A DNA stretch of 64,000 nucleotides, from positions 124,001 through 188,000 of the forward strand of contig ONLU01000001.1 in assembly GCA_900318795.1 (NCBI GenBank), in the 5' to 3' direction. Within the stretch, counting starts at the first letter, position 1; the number at the start of each line of letters is the position of its first letter. Origin of the DNA: an uncultured Prevotellaceae bacterium. Lineage in GTDB: Bacteria > Bacteroidota > Bacteroidia > Bacteroidales > Bacteroidaceae. Below, in pieces: positions 1 to 8,159 of the stretch. Below the pieces are notes generated by a model, which did no database searches, was not told the DNA's origin, and saw nothing but the letters and a program-made list of their open reading frames with translations. The position numbers and the translations under genes were made by a program.

Positions 1-1254
1 CCCAATACGACTACTTACCAGCGTACGGCTATTATTACCATTTCTGCTGGTTCTGAATCGGCTACTGTTAAGGTGACACAGGAGGAAGGCACCGCAGTTA
101 CTCCTTCAGGCTCTATCAGCAAGGATGCTAAGGCCATAGCCAAGGAAATGTATCCAGGTTGGAACCTCGGCAATACGCTTGAGGCTTCTGGTAACGGGCT
201 CTCTGCTGAGACTGCTTGGCAGCCTACCCAGACTACGCAAGCTGTTCTTGACGCTGTCAAGGCTGCTGGTTTCAAGTCTGTTCGTATTCCTTGCTCATGG
301 GATATTCACTCAGTCAACGGAACCATTGATGCTGCTTGGATGGCTCGTGTCAAGCAGGTCGTTGATTATTGTGTAGCTGATGGACTCTACGTTGTGTTGA
401 ACGACCACTGGGATGGCGGTTGGATTGAGGAACTGGGCTTCAGCAAGTCAAACTCTTCCTATCAGGCTGTCAACGAAGAGCATATAGCGGCAAAGGCTGC
501 CCGTCTGAAGGACCTGTGGACACAGATTGCCACAGCATTCAAGGACTACGACGAGCATCTGCTTTTTGCAGGACTCAACGAGCCTTTCCAGAACTACAAT
601 CTCTTCAATGGTCGTCATGAGGAACTGACTCCGATTTTGATTCGCTATAACCAGGCCTTCGTCGAGGCTGTACGTGCCACGGGTGGCAACAATTCCCAGC
701 GTACCTTGGTCGTACAGGGCCCCAGCACCGACATCACTTCCACTTGCAACTACATGGATCTGGGTATGATGCCAGAGCCTGCAGGACGCTTGATGCTCGA
801 GGTTCACTACTACAATCCCGGTCAGTTCTGTGGAACTTTCGACGCTTCTGGTAACAATGCATTTTACTACTGGGGAACTGGTAACCATTCTACCGATCAT
901 AACGCTACCTATGGCGAAGAGAATGACATGAATAACCTGTTTAGGATGCTGCGCGACAAGTTTACCTCGATGGGTTATCCCGTAATCATCGGTGAATATG
1001 CAGCCCTGCAGCGCACTATCTCGGGTGATCAGGACAAGCACAACGCTTCCGTCAAGGCTTACTACCAGTGTGTCAATCAGTATGCCACCAATAATGGAGT
1101 TGTAGCATTTGCCTGGGATACCAATGACGTAGCAAACTTGCTGAATGAGGGTGGCTCTTCTACCATCATCGATCGCTCTAAAGGCACTATTGTAGGTACC
1201 AACGCTATGGAAGGTGTCAAGGCTGGCATTGCTGCCGGTCAGTGGCCCAACTAA
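1..1254 (+). CDS. Secreted BACON-GH5 endo-glucanase (5' truncated)
   Basis: The reading frame is open from base 1, so the gene begins outside the window. The first 24 codons look like the last strands of a BACON domain (ending ISAGSESATVKVTQ), followed by a GH5 catalytic domain. Counting from codon 1, visible GH5 marks are GWNLGNTL near 53, the acid/base Glu194 in GLNEP, the HYY segment near 269 and the nucleophile Glu332 in IIGEYA. GH5 enzymes cleave beta-1,4-glucans or related hemicelluloses with retention of configuration; GWNLGNTL with ETAW resembles subfamily 4, so cellulose, xyloglucan or mixed-linkage glucan are possible substrates. No C-terminal sorting tail is seen; the protein ends right after the barrel. 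A terminator follows. GTG at 73 is not the true start, because coding continues upstream. Confidence 0.9.
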   Translation, partial: PNTTTYQRTAIITISAGSESATVKVTQEEGTAVTPSGSISKDAKAIAKEMYPGWNLGNTLEASGNGLSAETAWQPTQTTQAVLDAVKAAGFKSVRIPCSWDIHSVNGTIDAAWMARVKQVVDYCVADGLYVVLNDHWDGGWIEELGFSKSNSSYQAVNEEHIAAKAARLKDLWTQIATAFKDYDEHLLFAGLNEPFQNYNLFNGRHEELTPILIRYNQAFVEAVRATGGNNSQRTLVVQGPSTDITSTCNYMDLGMMPEPAGRLMLEVHYYNPGQFCGTFDASGNNAFYYWGTGNHSTDHNATYGEENDMNNLFRMLRDKFTSMGYPVIIGEYAALQRTISGDQDKHNASVKAYYQCVNQYATNNGVVAFAWDTNDVANLLNEGGSSTIIDRSKGTIVGTNAMEGVKAGIAAGQWPN

Positions 1255-1281
1255 TAGGAACTTACTTTTATAAAAAAGTAT

Positions 1282-1325
1282 CTGGAACTTGTCAGGCTCT
1301 TATGCCGACAAGTTCCAGTTTTTTT
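1282..1325 (+). terminator. Rho-independent terminator after GH5 gene
   Basis: A 12-bp perfect stem (CTGGAACTTGTC with GACAAGTTCCAG) is extended by a bulged A and three inner G-C pairs. It is followed by seven T. It lies 27 bp past the stop and ends transcription of the GH5 gene before the convergent nitroreductase. Confidence 0.93.
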
Positions 1326-1359
1326 GGATATGTGAGTTAACTCATCCCTCAAGAATGGC

Positions 1360-2103
1360 TTAGAGGAACCCTTGGTGCTTCAAGGCTTCGAGCAATCCCT
1401 TGGACATGGCTTCGTTGTCCTGGCGAGTGTAGCGAATGTCGGTAAAGATCTGGGCCAGTGTCTCCTTTTGGTTGATTTCGCAGAAGTGGCGGCTCTCCTC
1501 CAGGCTCTCCTTATAATTATAATAGGTGTCAATGTCCTGCGGGGTGTAGTCCTTGTAGGTCTCGTTGTGGACAAAACTCTGTAGGGGCAGACGGTCGGAG
1601 AGAGGAGGCTCTTCGGCAGGCCAGCCGACAGTCAGTGTGGCGACGGGCATGACGAGCTTAGGTAACCTGAGGATGTCGATGATCTGCCGGGGCATGTAGA
1701 CGGTGGTGCCCAGATAACAGTATCCCAACCCTTCTTCGTCCATGAGGTTGCAGAGTGTCTGTGTATAGAGAAGGGCGTCAATGGCAGCGTTCTGGTAGCT
1801 CAGGAAGTTGTCGTAGCCAGGCTCTGCCTTGCGGTTGAGAGCCCAGACGGAAGTGCGGTTGAAGTCTGCACAGATGGTCAGCACAACGGGGGCACTGGTC
1901 ACCATGGGTTGGTTGAAATGGGCAGGTGCCAATCGCTGTTTCATTTCCTGTGAACGTGTGACGACAACGCTGTAGAGTTGCAGATTGCCCATGGTTTGTG
2001 TACGTGCTGCCTCCGTCATCAGGCGGTTCAGCAGTTCTTCACTCACTTCTTGTTTGCTGTATTGGCGTATGGTTCGCCGAGTTGTTAAGTTTTTCATAAA
2101 CAT
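1360..2103 (-). CDS. Nitroreductase family protein (NfsA/FRP-like)
   Basis: A 247-residue FMN-dependent NAD(P)H oxidoreductase of the nitroreductase fold. The N-terminal RRTIRQYS segment is the usual phosphate-binding start of the family, and the central ALLYTQTLCNLMDEEGLGYCYLG region matches the dimer-interface helix and strand. The C-terminal extension (about residues 190-247) is typical of the larger NfsA/FRP branch. The physiological substrate cannot be read from sequence; such enzymes reduce quinones, flavins or nitro compounds in the cytoplasm. The gene is monocistronic. A TACCTTCG -7-like element lies at 2118-2125 on the minus strand. Start may be Met1 or Met3 (2097). The GH5 gene is convergent downstream. 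Confidence 0.85.
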   Translation of the reverse strand: MFMKNLTTRRTIRQYSKQEVSEELLNRLMTEAARTQTMGNLQLYSVVVTRSQEMKQRLAPAHFNQPMVTSAPVVLTICADFNRTSVWALNRKAEPGYDNFLSYQNAAIDALLYTQTLCNLMDEEGLGYCYLGTTVYMPRQIIDILRLPKLVMPVATLTVGWPAEEPPLSDRLPLQSFVHNETYKDYTPQDIDTYYNYKESLEESRHFCEINQKETLAQIFTDIRYTRQDNEAMSKGLLEALKHQGFL

Positions 2104-2175
2104 GATTTTAGCAGGTGCGAAGGTACGAAGAATTTTCTAAAACGGAAAACTTTTTCCTAAAATATATGAAGAAAG

Positions 2176-2208
2176 TTTCCCGAAATAGAAAACTTATGCG
2201 TAACTTTG
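2176..2208 (+). promoter_or_regulatory. Promoter of nrdJ
   Basis: A perfect Bacteroidota -7 element TAACTTTG sits at 2201-2208, with TTTC at 2176-2179 as the -33 element and 21 bp between them. Transcription would start near 2213, giving a leader of about 18 nt. No cobalamin riboswitch fits in this space. Confidence 0.65.
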
Positions 2209-2230
2209 CAGGCAAAAACTATATAATAAC

Positions 2231-4825
2231 ATGCGAACTTATACTTATGATGAGGCTTTTGAGGCCTCACTTGCTTATTTTGGCGGCGATGAACTGGCCG
2301 CCCGCGTATGGGTGAACAAATACGCGATGAAGGATTCGTTTGGAAAGATATATGAGAAGTCACCAGAACAGATGCATTGGCGACTGGCTAACGAGATAGC
2401 CCGCATAGAGAAGAAGTACAAAAACCCGTTGTCGGCACAGCAGATTTTTGACCTGCTGGACCATTTCCGTTATATCGTACCTGCCGGAAGTCCTATGACG
2501 GGCATTGGCAACAATCACCAGATAGCCTCGCTGTCTAACTGTTTTGTGATTGGACTTGACGGCGATGCAGACTCGTATGGTGCTGTGATGCGCATTGACG
2601 AAGAACAGGTGCAGCTGATGAAGCGTCGTGGCGGTGTGGGTCACGACTTGAGTCATATCCGTCCGAAAGGCCAGCCTGTGAACAATTCGGCATTGACATC
2701 AACGGGACTGGTGCCCTTCATGGAACGTTATAGTAATAGTACGCGTGAGGTAGCCCAGGATGGTCGCCGTGGTGCGCTGATGCTGTCGGTCAGCATCAAG
2801 CATCCTGATTCGGAGGCTTTTATTGATGCCAAGATGACGGAAGGGAAGGTGACGGGTGCTAATGTGTCTGTGAAGATAGACGACGAGTTCATGCGTTGCG
2901 CCACCGAGGACAAGCCCTATGTGCAGCAATTTCCTATTACAGGTGACAATCCTGATGTCCGAAAGGAAATTTCTGCAAAGGCTCTGTGGGAGAAGATTGT
3001 CCACAATGCCTGGAAAAGTGCAGAGCCGGGCGTGCTGTTCTGGGACACCATCCTGAGGGAGAGCATTCCTGACTGTTATGCCGATCTGGGCTTCCGCACC
3101 GTGTCGACAAATCCCTGTGGCGAGATTCCTTTGTGTCCTTACGACTCATGCCGTCTGCTGAGCATCAATTTGTATAGTTACGTGAAGAATGCCTTCACCA
3201 AGGAGGCCTATTTCGACTACGAGTTGTTCAAGAAGCATGTACGGATGGCCCAACGCCTGATGGATGACATTGTGGACCTGGAACTGGAGAAGATTGACCT
3301 TATCATGGAAAAAGTGGAGAGCGATCCCCAGTCGATGGAGGTGAAGGGTGCTGAGATGCATTTGTGGGAAAAGATTAAGGCGAAGAGTTCGAAGGGCCGC
3401 CGTACGGGTGTGGGCATTACTGCCGAAGGTGACATGATAGCAGCCATGGGACTGCGCTATGGTACTCAGGAGGCTACCGACTTCAGCGTAGAGGTTCACA
3501 AGACACTGGCGCTGAACGCTTATCGCTCGAGTGTCGAGATGGCCAGGGAACGTGGCGCCTTTGAGATTTACGACGCCCAGCGCGAGGCCCAGAATCCCTT
3601 CATTCTGCGTTTGAAGCAGGCCGACGAGCAGTTGTACAGGGATATGGTCAAGTACGGAAGACGCAATATCGCCTGTCTGACCATTGCTCCTACGGGTACG
3701 ACCTCGCTGATGACACAAACTACGAGTGGTATAGAGCCTGTATTTCTGCCCGTTTATAAACGTCGCCGCAAGGTAAATCCCAACGATACCGATGTCCATG
3801 TGGACTTCGTCGACGAGGTAGGCGACTCGTTCGAGGAATATATTGTCTATCATCCCAAGTTCATGGAGTGGATGAAAGTGAATGGTCTGGATACCACCAA
3901 GCGCTATACCCAAGAGGAAATTGATGAAGTGGTGGCTAAGTCTCCATATTATAAGGCTACGGCCAACGATGTGGACTGGTTGATGAAGGTGCGTATGCAG
4001 GGGGCTATCCAGAAGTGGGTGGACCACAGCATCAGCGTAACAGTCAATCTGCCTAACGATGTGGATGAGGCTTTGGTAAATCGTCTCTATGTCGAGGCTT
4101 GGCGCTCAGGTTGCAAAGGCTGTACCATCTATCGTGATGGAAGTCGTGCAGGCGTGATGATCAGCGTGTCCAAGAAAGATAAGAAAAAAGAGGAAAATGG
4201 TGAAAAGCAAGAGGCTGACACCACTAAGGATAATAACTTGGAGCAGAAACCCGATTCCCCCTGCAAGCATCCTGAGGTGACGGAGGTCCGTCCCAAGGTG
4301 CTGGAGTGCGACGTAGTGCGTTTCCAGAACAATAAAGACAAGTGGGTGGCTTTCGTTGGACTGTTGGATGGCTATCCTTATGAGATTTTCACAGGACTGC
4401 AGGATGACGAGGAGGGTATTGTATTGCCCAAGACCGTTACCAAGGGCAAGATTATCAAGCAAGTGAACGAGGACGGCACGAAGCGCTATGACTTTCAGTT
4501 CGAGAACAAGCGTGGCTACAAGACCACCGTTGAGGGACTGTCGGAGAAGTTCAATCCTGAGTATTGGAACTATGCCAAGCTGATTTCCGGCGTGTTGCGC
4601 TATCGTATGCCTATTGATCACGTTATCAAACTGGTCAGCTCGTTGCAGTTAAAGTCTGAGAGCATCAATACCTGGAAAGTCGGTGTGGAGCGAGCATTAA
4701 AGAAGTATATTGTCGACGGTACCGAGGCCAAGGGGCAGAAGTGTCCTAACTGTGGTAGTGAAAGCCTGGTCTATCAGGAGGGTTGTCTGATTTGCAAGAA
4801 TTGCGGTTCATCACGTTGTGGATAA
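2231..4825 (+). CDS. nrdJ: Adenosylcobalamin-dependent ribonucleotide reductase (class II)
   Basis: An 864-residue class II ribonucleotide reductase that makes deoxynucleotides in the cytoplasm using B12 as radical source, so it works with or without oxygen. Visible marks: first redox cysteine Cys104 in SLSNCFVIG, active-site loop N294-P-C296-G-E298 (NPCGE), and APTGTTSLMTQTTSG of the barrel. A TSCPD-type domain follows around residues 690-800 (KVLECDVVRF, KWVAFVGLLDG). The C-terminus (838-864) carries several Cys in CPNCG and CKNCG pairs plus a final CG, a zinc-ribbon and redox tail. A lysine/glutamate-rich linker separates barrel and TSCPD domain. The stop overlaps the GTG of an upstream-extended folB frame, so the two genes probably share a transcript. 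Confidence 0.95.
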   Translation: MRTYTYDEAFEASLAYFGGDELAARVWVNKYAMKDSFGKIYEKSPEQMHWRLANEIARIEKKYKNPLSAQQIFDLLDHFRYIVPAGSPMTGIGNNHQIASLSNCFVIGLDGDADSYGAVMRIDEEQVQLMKRRGGVGHDLSHIRPKGQPVNNSALTSTGLVPFMERYSNSTREVAQDGRRGALMLSVSIKHPDSEAFIDAKMTEGKVTGANVSVKIDDEFMRCATEDKPYVQQFPITGDNPDVRKEISAKALWEKIVHNAWKSAEPGVLFWDTILRESIPDCYADLGFRTVSTNPCGEIPLCPYDSCRLLSINLYSYVKNAFTKEAYFDYELFKKHVRMAQRLMDDIVDLELEKIDLIMEKVESDPQSMEVKGAEMHLWEKIKAKSSKGRRTGVGITAEGDMIAAMGLRYGTQEATDFSVEVHKTLALNAYRSSVEMARERGAFEIYDAQREAQNPFILRLKQADEQLYRDMVKYGRRNIACLTIAPTGTTSLMTQTTSGIEPVFLPVYKRRRKVNPNDTDVHVDFVDEVGDSFEEYIVYHPKFMEWMKVNGLDTTKRYTQEEIDEVVAKSPYYKATANDVDWLMKVRMQGAIQKWVDHSISVTVNLPNDVDEALVNRLYVEAWRSGCKGCTIYRDGSRAGVMISVSKKDKKKEENGEKQEADTTKDNNLEQKPDSPCKHPEVTEVRPKVLECDVVRFQNNKDKWVAFVGLLDGYPYEIFTGLQDDEEGIVLPKTVTKGKIIKQVNEDGTKRYDFQFENKRGYKTTVEGLSEKFNPEYWNYAKLISGVLRYRMPIDHVIKLVSSLQLKSESINTWKVGVERALKKYIVDGTEAKGQKCPNCGSESLVYQEGCLICKNCGSSRCG

Positions 4826-4841
4826 TATTAATTATTGTAGT

Positions 4842-5222
4842 ATGAAGTTATCATCAAGTTATATTTACCTGAAGGATGCCCGTTTCCACGCCTATCATGG
4901 GGTGTTGCCCCAGGAACAGACGGTGGGACAGGACTTCCTCGTTTCAGTACGTTGTGGTTACAATATTGATGCAGCCATGCAGCATGATATGGTTGAGGTG
5001 ACACTAGACTATGCAGTGCTCTATCGTCTAATTGAACGCGAGATGGCTATCCCCTCGCAGTTATTGGAGCGTGTCGCTGGACGCATAGCCGACGCAGTGC
5101 TTGAAACCTTTCCTCAAGTCACTTCGCTCGACCTGACTGTCACCAAACTCAATCCTCCTATTGGGGGTGATTGTATGGGGGCAGGTGTCGAAGTACACTT
5201 AATAAATGATAAAACTAAGTAG
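4842..5222 (+). CDS. folB: Dihydroneopterin aldolase
   Basis: Folate biosynthesis enzyme that splits 7,8-dihydroneopterin to 6-hydroxymethyl-dihydropterin and glycolaldehyde. From the ATG at 4842 it is 126 residues, the usual family length. YLKDARFHAYHGVLPQEQ is the conserved N-terminal substrate-binding segment, Tyr and Glu of the active site are present (YHGVLPQE), and the end TVTKLNPPIGGDC fits the family's TKxxPP motif. A GTG at 4818 would add eight residues and overlap nrdJ; I prefer the ATG because homologous proteins begin with the first strand just before YLKDARFHAYHGV. It lies 16 bp after nrdJ, so probable co-transcription links dNTP and folate supply. Confidence 0.92.
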   Translation: MKLSSSYIYLKDARFHAYHGVLPQEQTVGQDFLVSVRCGYNIDAAMQHDMVEVTLDYAVLYRLIEREMAIPSQLLERVAGRIADAVLETFPQVTSLDLTVTKLNPPIGGDCMGAGVEVHLINDKTK

Positions 5223-5229
5223 TAAGTAC

Positions 5230-5259
5230 ATTGTATTTGACGGAAAATCAGTACTTTTG
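5230..5259 (+). promoter_or_regulatory. Promoter of amidase gene, near-leaderless
   Basis: TACTTTTG at 5252-5259 matches the TAnnTTTG -7 consensus, with ATTG at 5230-5233 as -33 and 18 bp between. The ATG at 5268 is only 8 bp beyond the -7 element, so the transcript would begin at or within a few bases of the start codon. Confidence 0.6.
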
Positions 5260-5267
5260 CCCCCGAA

Positions 5268-6854
5268 ATGAAGAATAGAATACTGATTCTGGCAGGATTG
5301 CTTATGCTGACGGCACTGACAACAGTTGCCGTTGGACATACTGCCAACTATACTGCTGCTGCAAAAGCCAAGAAGTTTACGCTGGTCATTGACGCAGGTC
5401 ATGGTGGTCATGATACGGGTGCCGTGGGTTCGCTGACCAAGGAGAAAACCATCAATCTGAACGTGGCACTGGCCTTCGGAAGGCTGGTGGAACGTAACTG
5501 CCCTGATGTAAAAGTCATCTATACGCGTAAGACCGATGTGTTCATCCCTCTGCATACCCGTGCCGACATTGCCAACAGGAACAAGGCCGACCTCTTTATC
5601 TCCGTGCACACCAACGCCCTGCCCAAGGGACGTATCTCACGTGGACTGGAAACCTATACTTTGGGTATGCACCGAGCAGCTGACAACCTGGCTGTGGCAA
5701 AGCGTGAGAATGAGGTTATCCTCTATGAGAAAGACTATAAACAACGCTATCAAGGCTTCGATCCAAACTCGTCCGAGAGTTATATTATGTTCGAGTTCAT
5801 GCAGGATCATAACATGGCCCAGAGTGTAGAACTGGCCAAGTTCGTACAGAAACGTACCTGTGCTCAGGCCGGTCGTCAGAACAAAGGCGTCAAGCAGGCT
5901 GGATTCCTGGTGTTGCGCGAGACATCCATGCCCAGCTGCCTGATAGAGTTAGGTTTCATCTCGACTCCTGACGAAGAGCGGTTCCTGCATTCCAGTGAGG
6001 GCGTAAACAGTCTGGGGCAGGGCATCTATCAGGCTTTCCTCGACTACAAGCGCAAGCACGATGGCGGTCAAGCCGTGGCTCAGAATGTCGGAAGGCAGGA
6101 AGAGAAGAGGGTAGACAAGAAGGATGAAAAGAAGGAAGAGGCCAAGGCTGCAGCTGAGACGCCTCAGGACGATAAGAAAGCTGAAAAGAAGAAAAAAAAG
6201 AAGAAAAGCAAGATGGCTCAAGAGTTAGAGGATGCCCGTGAAGGCAAGGCTCCCCAGCAACCAGAACAGGTCCCTGTCACTTCACAGTCGCCCAATGCTG
6301 ATGCAATCTTGGCTTCTGTTTCTGCTGCTCCTGTCGCACCTTCTATGCCAGAGCCCCAAGTAGCACCTGCTACGCCAGAGCCTCAGGTTGCACCTGCTGC
6401 CACTCCTGCACCGCAAGTTCCCGCCCCGGCTCCACAAGTTGCAGCACCTGCAACAGCTCCTGTAGCTCCTGCTGCTCCTCAGCCCCAATTTGCCACCACG
6501 GCTTCTGCAACTCCTCAAGCACCAGTAGCCACCCCAGCACCAGTAGCCACCCCAGTACCAGCTGTTACAGCGTCTGCTGCTCCGGTTTTCAAGGTTCAGA
6601 TAATGGCCAGTGGTTACAAACTGCGGACAAACGATCCCCAGTTGAAAGGCCAGAAAGAGGCCGACTATTATCAGGAGAGTGGATTGTATAAATATACAGT
6701 CGGTTCCTCGACGGACTATAGTGCTATCAGTCAACTGCGCAAGTCGTTGACAAGTAGCTTCCCCCAAGCGTTCATCGTTGCCTTCAAGGATGGTAAGAAG
6801 ATGAACGTGCAGGAAGCCATTCAGGAATGGAAAAGCAAAAAAGTAAATAAATAA
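5268..6854 (+). CDS. N-acetylmuramoyl-L-alanine amidase with SPOR-like tail
   Basis: A 528-residue zinc amidase (Amidase_3 family) that cuts the amide bond between MurNAc and the peptide stem in the periplasm, usually during septum splitting. A signal peptide occupies residues 1-25. Zinc and catalytic residues are visible as His45 in IDAGHGGHDTG, His114 in SVHTNALP and Glu227 in IELGFIS. A lysine-rich stretch (about 270-320, including seven consecutive K) and an Ala/Pro-rich linker with repeated PEPQVAP-like units (about 345-440) follow. The last 85 residues (VFKVQIMASG...) resemble a SPOR domain, which binds denuded glycan at division sites. The mlaD-like gene follows after 30 bp, suggesting an envelope operon. 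Confidence 0.92.
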   Translation: MKNRILILAGLLMLTALTTVAVGHTANYTAAAKAKKFTLVIDAGHGGHDTGAVGSLTKEKTINLNVALAFGRLVERNCPDVKVIYTRKTDVFIPLHTRADIANRNKADLFISVHTNALPKGRISRGLETYTLGMHRAADNLAVAKRENEVILYEKDYKQRYQGFDPNSSESYIMFEFMQDHNMAQSVELAKFVQKRTCAQAGRQNKGVKQAGFLVLRETSMPSCLIELGFISTPDEERFLHSSEGVNSLGQGIYQAFLDYKRKHDGGQAVAQNVGRQEEKRVDKKDEKKEEAKAAAETPQDDKKAEKKKKKKKSKMAQELEDAREGKAPQQPEQVPVTSQSPNADAILASVSAAPVAPSMPEPQVAPATPEPQVAPAATPAPQVPAPAPQVAAPATAPVAPAAPQPQFATTASATPQAPVATPAPVATPVPAVTASAAPVFKVQIMASGYKLRTNDPQLKGQKEADYYQESGLYKYTVGSSTDYSAISQLRKSLTSSFPQAFIVAFKDGKKMNVQEAIQEWKSKKVNK

Positions 6855-6884
6855 AAAGGTAAAACCAGAAATATACGAGTCACT

Positions 6885-7787
6885 ATGAAGTTCTTTACCA
6901 AGGAAGTTAAAATCGCCATAGTTGCCATTATAGGTATTGTAGTATTGTTCTATGGACTCCAGTTCCTCAAGGGATTGAGCGTTTTTGGTAATGCCGATGG
7001 CTATTACGTCAGTTTCACGGATGTCAGTGGTGTGTCAGCGTCAACTCCCGTCTATGCCAACGGCTATAAGGTGGGAGTGGTGGAAGAAGTCCTTTACGAC
7101 TATTCTCCTCAGGGCAAACTGATAGCAGTCATGGCTTTGGACAATCGTATGCGTTTGCCCCGTGGCTCGAGGGCCGAGATTTCCAGCGACCTGTTGGGTA
7201 ATATCAAGATTAATCTGTTGTTGGGTGACGATCCTGTCAATATGGTAGCCAAAGGAGATACAATCCCCGGTGGAGTTGAAGGAGGCATGATGAGCAAGCT
7301 CAGCAAGATGATGCCGGCAGTTGAGGCTCTTTTGCCTAAGTTGGACTCTATCCTGACCAGCCTGAATATCCTATTGGCTGACCCAGCCTTGCAGCAGACG
7401 CTTCACAACGTAGAAGGAATGACAAGCAATCTGAATGCTACTAGCAGCGAACTGCGCACCCTGTCGGCGTCACTCAACAGGGAAATGCCGCAGATGATTC
7501 AGAAAACCAATGGTGTTTTGGACAATACCCAGCAGTTGACTGGCAATCTGGCCGCAATAGATGTTGCAGGAATGACAGCCAGCGTCAACCAAACCTTGGC
7601 TAATGTTAATGAGATGACACGTAAGCTCAATAGCAACGAAGGGACTCTGGGACTGCTGATGCGCGACGCTACCTTGTATAACAACCTCACGGCTACAATG
7701 GCTGATGCAGACTCCCTGCTCATTGACCTCAAAGCCCATCCTAAGCGCTATGTACATTTCTCGATTTTTGGTAGCAAAACAAAGTGA
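6885..7787 (+). CDS. mlaD: MlaD/MCE family lipid transport protein
   Basis: A 300-residue protein with one N-terminal membrane segment (about residues 9-30, IAIVAIIGIVVLFYGLQFL) and an MCE domain (about 38-115), including VYANGYKVGVVEEVLYD and the EISSDLLGNIKINLLLG strand pair. The C-terminal half is helical with regular polar/hydrophobic spacing, as in MCE proteins that form periplasmic barrels or tubes. MlaD binds phospholipid and works with an MlaE/MlaF ABC transporter in lipid traffic between the two membranes. The partner permease and ATPase are not in this window, so direction of transport is unknown. It lies 30 bp after the amidase gene and is probably co-transcribed. The symbol is by family. 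Confidence 0.85.
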   Translation: MKFFTKEVKIAIVAIIGIVVLFYGLQFLKGLSVFGNADGYYVSFTDVSGVSASTPVYANGYKVGVVEEVLYDYSPQGKLIAVMALDNRMRLPRGSRAEISSDLLGNIKINLLLGDDPVNMVAKGDTIPGGVEGGMMSKLSKMMPAVEALLPKLDSILTSLNILLADPALQQTLHNVEGMTSNLNATSSELRTLSASLNREMPQMIQKTNGVLDNTQQLTGNLAAIDVAGMTASVNQTLANVNEMTRKLNSNEGTLGLLMRDATLYNNLTATMADADSLLIDLKAHPKRYVHFSIFGSKTK

Positions 7788-8159
7788 GAAATAGGCCATA
7801 ATTTTTAATTTGTCTAAATAGGAAAAGGCGGTTAAGGAATTTCAACTCTATTCCTCCAACTACTTGATATTGCACACTTTCGGAAGACCTAAAATAGTTT
7901 GATTGCACAAGCGGGTTGGTGTGTGCTTTAAAGGGTTAAGTACTTGATAATTAAAAGCTTGGAATTTTGCAAACGCTTTTTCTGTAAAGAAAGATAACAC
8001 CATCCCTTAAAGCGCCTAAAAATAGCGAGTTACGAGCTTGTGAATGGTTTGTGATTAAAAATACAGATTTGCATAAATGAAAAAAAAGTACGAACTTTGC
8101 ATCCGAAAACAATTTAACCATTTGTAAAATATTTATTTAATAAGAATAACGACCGCCGC
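7788..8159. other. Intergenic region upstream of dnaA
   Basis: 372 bp, A/T-rich, with no convincing ORF. A dnaA promoter lies at 8068-8099. Two short related sequences ending TTGCACA (7868-7875 and 7901-7907 area) and an imperfect inverted pair around 7927-7938 and 8003-8014 are the only structure I see. No clear DnaA-box cluster (TTATCCACA) is present, so I do not call an origin. Confidence 0.5.
8068..8099 (+). promoter_or_regulatory. Probable dnaA promoter
   Basis: TTTG at 8068-8071 and GAACTTTG at 8092-8099, with 20 bp between, resemble the Bacteroidota -33/-7 pair, although the first two bases of the -7 element are GA instead of TA. The leader would be about 55 nt. Confidence 0.45.

Noticed and set aside
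48..75. GTG at 73 as start of the GH5 gene
   Set aside because: The frame continues upstream to base 1 with BACON-like residues, so the gene is truncated by the window and does not start there.
2103..2231. Cobalamin riboswitch before the B12-dependent reductase
   Set aside because: The leader after the -7 element is only about 18 nt and no B12-box-like sequence is visible.
3146..4027. 293-codon minus-strand frame inside nrdJ
   Set aside because: Antisense to the catalytic barrel of the reductase; no start context and no domain.
7788..8159. Possible replication origin upstream of dnaA
   Set aside because: I found only weak 9-mers ending TTGCACA and no cluster of TTATCCACA boxes or clear unwinding element. 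GC-skew over the chromosome would be needed.
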